Shown here in pieces: positions 58,567-64,000 of a DNA stretch of 64,000 nucleotides. The notes beneath the pieces are model-generated. The model was not told where the DNA came from. It worked only from the letters and a program-made list of their open reading frames with translations, and made no database searches. A program made the translations under genes and the position numbers. Source of the stretch: Gnetum montanum (Eukaryota; Streptophyta; Gnetopsida; Gnetales; Gnetaceae); assembly GCA_015680685.1 (NCBI GenBank), contig MNCI01003445.1, positions 40,269 through 104,268 of the forward strand, read 5' to 3'. Each line of letters starts with the position of its first letter. The stretch's first letter is position 1.

Positions 58567-60163
58567 TAAAACACCGTGGAAATTGTGAATCAGCCTCAGG
58601 TGAAGATTCACGGTTCAGGCAAAAGTTCGTCATAGAACTCCGGAAGGTAGAACAAGGCAAAGCAAGGCAAAACGATGTCTGGCATCAAGTCTCCAAGTTC
58701 CTTATAAATTTCAATTTTACTATGTTTTCTATCTTTACGCTACATTACGCAACATAGCGTAATGACGTTTAGCATAATTCTACTTAACATAGTCTGACAT
58801 TAGAAGGTAACTTACTTCAGCAGATTTGGTGAAGCTTAAGGCTTAAGTAGCGTAATATGCGACTTCTCGCATACCCTGCTAAGTCTTTGTCCAGGGTTAG
58901 ATTTATGCTCTGTTACGCAAGGCAGCGTAATGAGCTTCAAAAAGGTCAAAGGGAAAGTCCAAAAGAAGCACGACAGATTAGCTCCTTTCTTTTTGCGGAT
59001 TGATCACCTTACGCTCGTTACGCTACGCAGCATACATCAGCGTAATTTATCGTTGAGTTGATCATTTTTTACGCTTCGCTACGCTTTGCTACGTAAATGA
59101 GTGTAAAACAACTTGACTCATTATTTCCATGCTTTGTTACGCTCTACTACGCGACGCAGCATAAACAAGTGTAATACAGCGTAAAGCCGGCTAAAGCAAT
59201 TACGCATTTGCTATCTATACATGCAATACGCTGATAAGCGTATTGTGTGTAATTATGAAGTAGCTTTGGCAAAAGTGTTGACAGCGTACATTGCAATGTG
59301 ACGTGACATAGCCAATTCGTCAAGTCAACAGCATCCAAAAAGTTTGAGACACGTGTCATCAAGGCCATGCCTTTTCTGCATATTATAAATACCTCAGTTG
59401 GCGAAGAAAAGAAGGACTTATGGACATTTTTTTTGGAGAGAGGAGCAGTGGCTGGCATCTTCATTCTTTTTGGCAGTTATCATCCTTGAGTAAATACAAG
59501 AGACATTTTCGAGCATTTAGCAGCAGGAGCGATCATACCTTTTGGCGAAAATACAGTTCTCCCATCGATGATCCTTGGCAGTTTTGAGCTGAGACTATCC
59601 AAAGCGAAGAAGATAGATCAGAGATCGCTAGATCATCTGGTGCGATTGGCAAGATCTGTTGATCAGACACAGTTGTTTGATAGACATTCGAGCTTGACCT
59701 TCCTTGCACTCCATCTTTGGCTTACAAGGTAGACTGAGCTCCATTCTGCACTCCTTGTAAAATAGTTTTATTATTATTTTGTGTATGTTCCGCACAAGAT
59801 AATCGAAATCTTCCCATTGTAATTTTATATACAAGATACTCATTTTTTCAGGTCAAAGTACAAATCTTGAAATCACGCATTTCTCTTAAATCCGATTCCC
59901 TTTGTCGTGTTAACGTTGTCATTACCGCAATTTATCTACATCGTTTTCCTTTCCTTCCACGATTTATCGAATCAAATCTTTCCATGAAACACCTATAATC
60001 TTTGTCGATTTACTAATTAAGTAAGTCCCTATCTGATCGACAAGACCGTTTAGGGCACTGCAAATTCGTTTTCTCCAGCACAGCCCTTGCACAGATCTAT
60101 GGTTAAGATTGTGTACACAGATTTTCTTTGGTATTCCAGCTGCCGACATTTTCCGTCGTTCCA
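58567..60163 (+). repeat. 3' LTR of the younger Tat element
   Basis: 1,597 bp. It begins TAAAACACC (the G of TG has become A) and ends GTCGTTCCA. An extra CGCTACGCTTTG-like unit near 59070-59085 accounts for most of the length difference from the 5' LTR. Confidence 0.92.
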
Positions 60164-60168
60164 TGATG
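60164..60168. repeat. Target duplication of the younger Tat element, right (TGATG)
   Basis: Second copy of TGATG; Athila copy 2 resumes directly after it (CATCTATGCTATTGATGTAAG). Confidence 0.92.
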
Positions 60169-60990
60169 CATCTATGCTATTGATGTAAGCATAAGTCAAA
60201 CCCTTAGTTGGTTCCATGCATATGAGTGAATTGCTTTCTTAATCAGTTATTAGCCACTGGGTGCCTTCCTATTATGTGGCTACTACATACAAGCATCTTT
60301 GTATGTTGATGACTTGTGCACACTGATTGCATGTAGGTAATGTTAAACTTTGCACAAACCATGACCTCTGCATGCACTTACACCCTGTGTCACTATATGC
60401 GATGCACAAAACTTTCTTCTTCTCGATCTTTTTGAATGTGTTTTCCTTTGATATTTCTAAGGAAAGATCATAGATTCCTAGGCACGTGTCAACTGTGCTT
60501 AGCCATGCTCTTCCCATTATGATTGGGAAGTCCCCCTTACCGTTGTTCACCTAAATCACTAAGAAATCAGTTGGGTATGACCACCCATAAATAGTGGTAA
60601 CAATGTCCTCCACTAGTCCCAATGGAATAGTGATGGATTAGTTGGCCAACTCTAGATGAATGTTGATCTTTTTCAATGGAAGTAGGTTCTAGGCCTTGTA
60701 CATTTCTTGAGAAATCAGGTTGATACCAAAACCTAAATCCAAAAGATCCTTGCACAGTTCATTTCCAATGATTTGTAAGTATATCAGAGGACTTCCAGGA
60801 TTAAATAACTTCCTAGGAAGATGGCCAGCTTTAATCCAATCAGTGACGACATATGTTAGCATGACTGTATGCGTTGAGTGCGGTGGTTGAGTTGAAGGAG
60901 GCTTCGAAGTTTTGATTGATACTGAGGCATCTAAGGAATTATTTGCTTGTGATTACAAGGGCTTGGTTGGCCTGTTAGTTCTAAAGAAGG
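60169..60990 (-). pseudogene. Protease of Athila copy 2
   Basis: Minus strand. The active-site region at about 60722-60745 reads LDLGFGINLISQEMYK, where copy 1 has the intact DSGS, so the catalytic motif is lost. The C-terminal half follows with TIPLGLVEDIVTTIYGWSYP and KGDFPIIMGRAWLSTVDTCL (about 60640-60470), then a Cys-containing linker towards RT that is interrupted by the Tat element. Confidence 0.78.
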
Positions 60991-63386
60991 TCTTTTCTTC
61001 ATGTGGTTGTTGGAACCAACAGTAGGTTAAGAGTTAACATCTCTTGTGGCATTACGTTGCTGCAACTAGGTAGGGATTTCACCTTGCATAGTTGGAGCAG
61101 GTGGTAGTAGAGCTATTAGTAGAAGAGATGCGGCCAGATGAGAAGGATGATATGCTTGTAGAATATCGCCCCTAGAAGAGGGAGTCCCATAATACTCGTG
61201 GGCTTGGTAGTGAGGTTGAGGAGTGATGTGACTAGTAGAGTCATGTGGGAAGATTTGCTGCTACACATAATATCCATATGGGTCAAGTTTCCAGTAAAGA
61301 TATTATTTCCTTAGTGGTGGCATTCCCCATGATTGTGGGTGCTACCACTATTGATATTGCTCAATCGGTTATGCTGGAGTTCCACTTGGATAATATGTTA
61401 AGGGTTGGTGGAACTGTCTTAGGTTACCTTAGGGGTAAGGTAACCTTCAGGGTGCTTGTTGTTTATTCAATCATGGATTGAGTGCATACACCCCAGACTC
61501 TTGCAGATGTGAGATTACAAGGAAACATCCCTTAAGATGGCCATATTGACATATTTCACATCCACTATCATTTTTTATTTTTGAATTCACAACATCTTCA
61601 ATGATGGCATCTTTGCCCTTACCCTTGCTACGTGCATGTTCAGCTTCTCTCTTTTTTATTTTTTTGCGATCACTACCTTGCTCTCTAGACTCTTCTACTA
61701 TTTTAAGAATAGATTGAAATCTATTATCTAGGGAATCCCACATTTGGTCTACCTTTGTCAATATTTTTGATGTCAACTTTTGGATAGGAAAATTTTTCCT
61801 ATTCACCATCTCTTCGAGTGGTGGCTCTTCTTCATCCTCACAAAATCTTACTTCCCTCTTCTAGAGGGAAGGATCTTGGTTATACTCTTCTACACTTTCT
61901 CTCTTCCGTATCTCACCTTCTTCCTTAGCAACTTACTCTAATAGTATTTGAATTTGATGGGACCTAAGCTTGGATAGTCTTTCTTGGGCATAAGTTCCAA
62001 GGGCTCTTCTCATTTCATACCTAAGCCCATCCACGAGATGGTGCAATTGATCCCTTTGCAAATAACCATGGCTAGGACAATAGTGTAACAGTGCATAATA
62101 TTGGCCCATGGTAGCATCCAAGGGTTCATGCTCTCCTTGTTTCCAACCTTGGATTTTCTTTCGCAAGTTAGACACTCAAGAGTACGTTTGGTACTTGTCA
62201 TTAAATAGTTCTAACATAGTACTCCGCCTACAAATGGATTCTAATTTTAAAGACCAGTACCAGCTTTTTGCTTCTTTAACTAGTGTCCATGGAAACAACT
62301 TAAGTTTTTGCTATTCATTCTCTATATTTTGTAAGGCACACGCATCATGGAATGCTTGTAAGTGATTTTAAGGATCAGTGTTGTATCCCCCTTCAAATCG
62401 TGGGATATTGTTCATATGTAATCTCTTGATCCTACTATCTTTTTGGTGCCTTGTTGAAATTCTAACAACCTCAGATATGTCCAACATACTTCAAGTAGTC
62501 AGTCAAGGTTCATCATGATCATCTCATTCATGGTGTCTATGATGTCTACGTTGTTCCCTACTCTCCCTTCTTCTATGTCGTGACTCTCTAGAGTGCCCTC
62601 ATCTCCTTTTTTTAGCTATTTCATCTATGACATCCACTTTGCCTAACTTTATCCCCATGGTCTTTTTCTTTATGACCACATTTGGATATTGAAGGAGATG
62701 ATGAAGGTGAAGAAGAAGGATAACCATCACCATGACAGTGTTTGCTACCTTCTCTTCTATGATCTCAGCCTCGATCGTGATTGTGATCAAAATGTCCACC
62801 TTTATCATGAGTTTGTGTTCCTTTTTTGGAGTCTTTGTTCCCATGGGTATCAGAACCTAGGTTATGAATAGTGGAATGAAGGTTTTGATACACAACCCCT
62901 TGGCCAAAGTCAAGGGGAGGAACATTGTTGTGTGGCCGACTGCCTAAGGTAGGTTCACCACCCTCATTTTCGCTTAAGACGTGGGGTATCTTGGGACCAC
63001 TTACCCTTCAAAGACTTATGGTGTCTCTCTTGTTGCAAGTCCCTTTGACATTGTGCCTTTGTGGGATGGTATTCTCTCTAGTCATGGTCTTACACAATGT
63101 ATTCTGCATGTAAGTATGGCATTCCAATTCGTCTGAGAGCATGAAGAAGCATGCTCAAGACTGAACAATCGAGAGGTAACACTATGTTACCTTCTAAGTC
63201 TCGCCAACGTAGTTGTTCATCTTGATGAAGGATAAAGGTGAAGTCTGGTATATACTCATCGGGATGAGTATATACCACTCGAACTTGTTGAGGGACTGGG
63301 GGATCAACATCATGTGTATTATGACACCGATTGTTTCTTGTTTTAGACCTAGGCAGTGAGGTGCTTTTGTATGAAGAAGGAGACAT
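60991..63386 (-). pseudogene. Gag of Athila copy 2
   Basis: Starts MSPSSYKSTSLPRSKTRNNR at 63386, followed by a well-kept N-terminal part to 63090 (VVYTHPDEYIPDFTFILHQD). Capsid-like MGQYYALLHYCPSHGYLQRD and HHLVDGLRYEMRRA are near 62110-62000. A coiled or charged part follows, then the knuckle-like CEICQYGHLKGC near 61550 and a Tyr/Pro/Gln-rich tail. A His/Asp/Arg-rich segment lies at about 62840-62530. Several frame changes and stops. Confidence 0.75.
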
Positions 63387-63502
63387 ATTTGTCTGTTCAT
63401 TGTGCAATGTATTCTTGTTTATTATTTTCTCAATCAACCCTAAAAGTTTATTCCAACGATGTGAATGATTTCCTATGTTCTAATTAGTGCACAAACAACT
63501 AA

Positions 63503-63522
63503 GTCCCCGAAAACGGCACCAA
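63503..63522 (-). promoter_or_regulatory. Primer-binding site of Athila copy 2
   Basis: On the minus strand TTGGTGCCGTTTTCGGGGAC directly follows the LTR end; it fits the Athila tRNA-Asp site with few changes. Confidence 0.75.
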
Positions 63523-64000
63523 TGATAAGCGGCGAGATACCCTTATGCTCAGCCATACGAATACGAGCATTTCATGCTTGATCTGGTCAAATTTCAAGGA
63601 CTAAGTGCTTATGCACCCTTGTGGAACAAGGACGGGGTTGGTTGATCATTGTCTTCCCAAGCTTACCTGTATGTCACGATTGTATGGTTAAGTAAGCTTA
63701 AGACATATGATTTTTATAGCTTTTATGTCCTACACTAGTAGGGAAGGAGAGAGGTAACTAAGTGACTAATTTAACTTAACTACTCATTAACTAAGTTCTA
63801 ACTAATCCTAACACCACCATCTGTTCCCACTTGCTGTACACATCTTGAACCAGTGCAACATTGCTGGGATTACCAAATGCTAATCGTTACTGGGTTACTA
63901 AGCGTTACACACATGCTCGAAGTGGTTGTGCTTGTGTAATTTAATGATTTGCTTAATTGATCAAAATGAATTGCTATGCTAATGATGAGACGTAGATTGC
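63523..64000 (-). repeat. 5' LTR of Athila copy 2 (runs off the window)
   Basis: Collinear with 36390 onward for about 460 bp, then differs abruptly at about 63983, where a new TGATGAGACG begins. The change could mark a further insertion or a rearranged LTR; only 18 bases of it are visible. Confidence 0.8.

Larger units (their letters stand above)
42306..60163 (+). mobile_element. Younger Tat-like LTR retrotransposon with antisense gene
   Basis: Complete 17,858-bp plus-strand element: LTR (42306-43892), primer-binding site (43899-43915), gag-protease (44148-47954), repeat block, antisense eight-exon gene (52629-48549), RT/RNase H/archaeal-type RNase H/integrase (53122-56589), repeat block (56618-57390), 3' tail, polypurine tract (58554-58562), LTR (58567-60163), with a TGATG target duplication. 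In the first ~125 aligned LTR bases I count 7 differences, so it is not recent. Gag-pro and pol have in-frame stops but I found no frameshift. Sequence is rich in intact TACGC/GCGTA words that have decayed to TATGC/GCATA in the older copy. Confidence 0.93.
36390..64000 (-). mobile_element. Athila-like LTR retrotransposon copy 2, carrying a nested Tat element
   Basis: Minus-strand relative of copy 1 with the same gene order: left LTR 36390-37347, polypurine tract, non-coding stretch, integrase, RNase H and RT, then (after the 17.9-kb Tat insertion at 42306-60163) protease and gag, primer-binding site, and the right LTR from 63523 to the window end. About 9.7 kb without the insertion. It is better preserved than copy 1 in RT, RNase H and integrase but not functional. 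Confidence 0.88.

Overview
The window looks like intergenic DNA from a large plant genome. Everything recognisable in it is LTR-retrotransposon sequence of plant Ty3/gypsy type: Athila-like, Tat-like (with the second RNase H and D35E-type integrase of that lineage) and a Tekay/Del-like chromovirus. I found no host gene, tRNA, rRNA or CRISPR. The species cannot be read from the sequence.

Layout. 1-560 is a row of hairpin-forming repeats. 1037-3452 is the 3' end of a plus-strand Athila-like element (copy 0: a decayed coiled-coil ORF, polypurine tract, LTR). Its LTR lies inside an older minus-strand LTR (LTR X, 3453-3738 continuing at 30995-31378). LTR X was hit again by Athila copy 1 (minus strand, 3744-30994, duplicated target AATGT). 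Copy 1 was later split in its protease by an old Tat-like element (minus strand, 9952-27384, target CCAGG). 31384-35806 holds two oppositely oriented pieces of Tekay-like pol plus a 2-kb LTR. 36390-64000 is Athila copy 2 (minus strand; its right LTR runs off the window). Copy 2 is split by a second, younger Tat-like element (plus strand, 42306-60163, target TGATG). Copy 1 preserves the matching unoccupied site near 9450.

The notable result is in the two Tat elements. Both carry, between gag-protease and reverse transcriptase and on the opposite strand, the same long intron-containing gene (17706-22329 plus strand; 52629-48549 minus strand). I reconstruct eight exons of about 1,080 codons. Exons 1 and 3 have the same length in both copies (119 and 275 nt), splice sites largely correspond, and a TATA box lies 140-156 bp upstream of the ATG. 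Exon 2 resembles plant FCP1/NIF-type HAD phosphatase domains; the rest is unrecognised, with a charged coiled-coil part and an acidic tail. Tandem repeats with a shared TAGTTTAAGG core lie on both sides of the gene and again after pol. This looks like a captured plant gene, or a gene evolved in place, kept by a retrotransposon lineage with its own promoter. Antisense placement would let its introns survive the RNA stage.

All coding regions are decayed. In the younger Tat element damage in gag-pro and pol is almost purely nonsense mutation with no frameshift, and nearly all gag-pro stops are TAG. Both Tat copies have Lys where the integrase should have its catalytic Glu. A single N at 51154, flanked by two identical 50-base copies, marks an assembly join.
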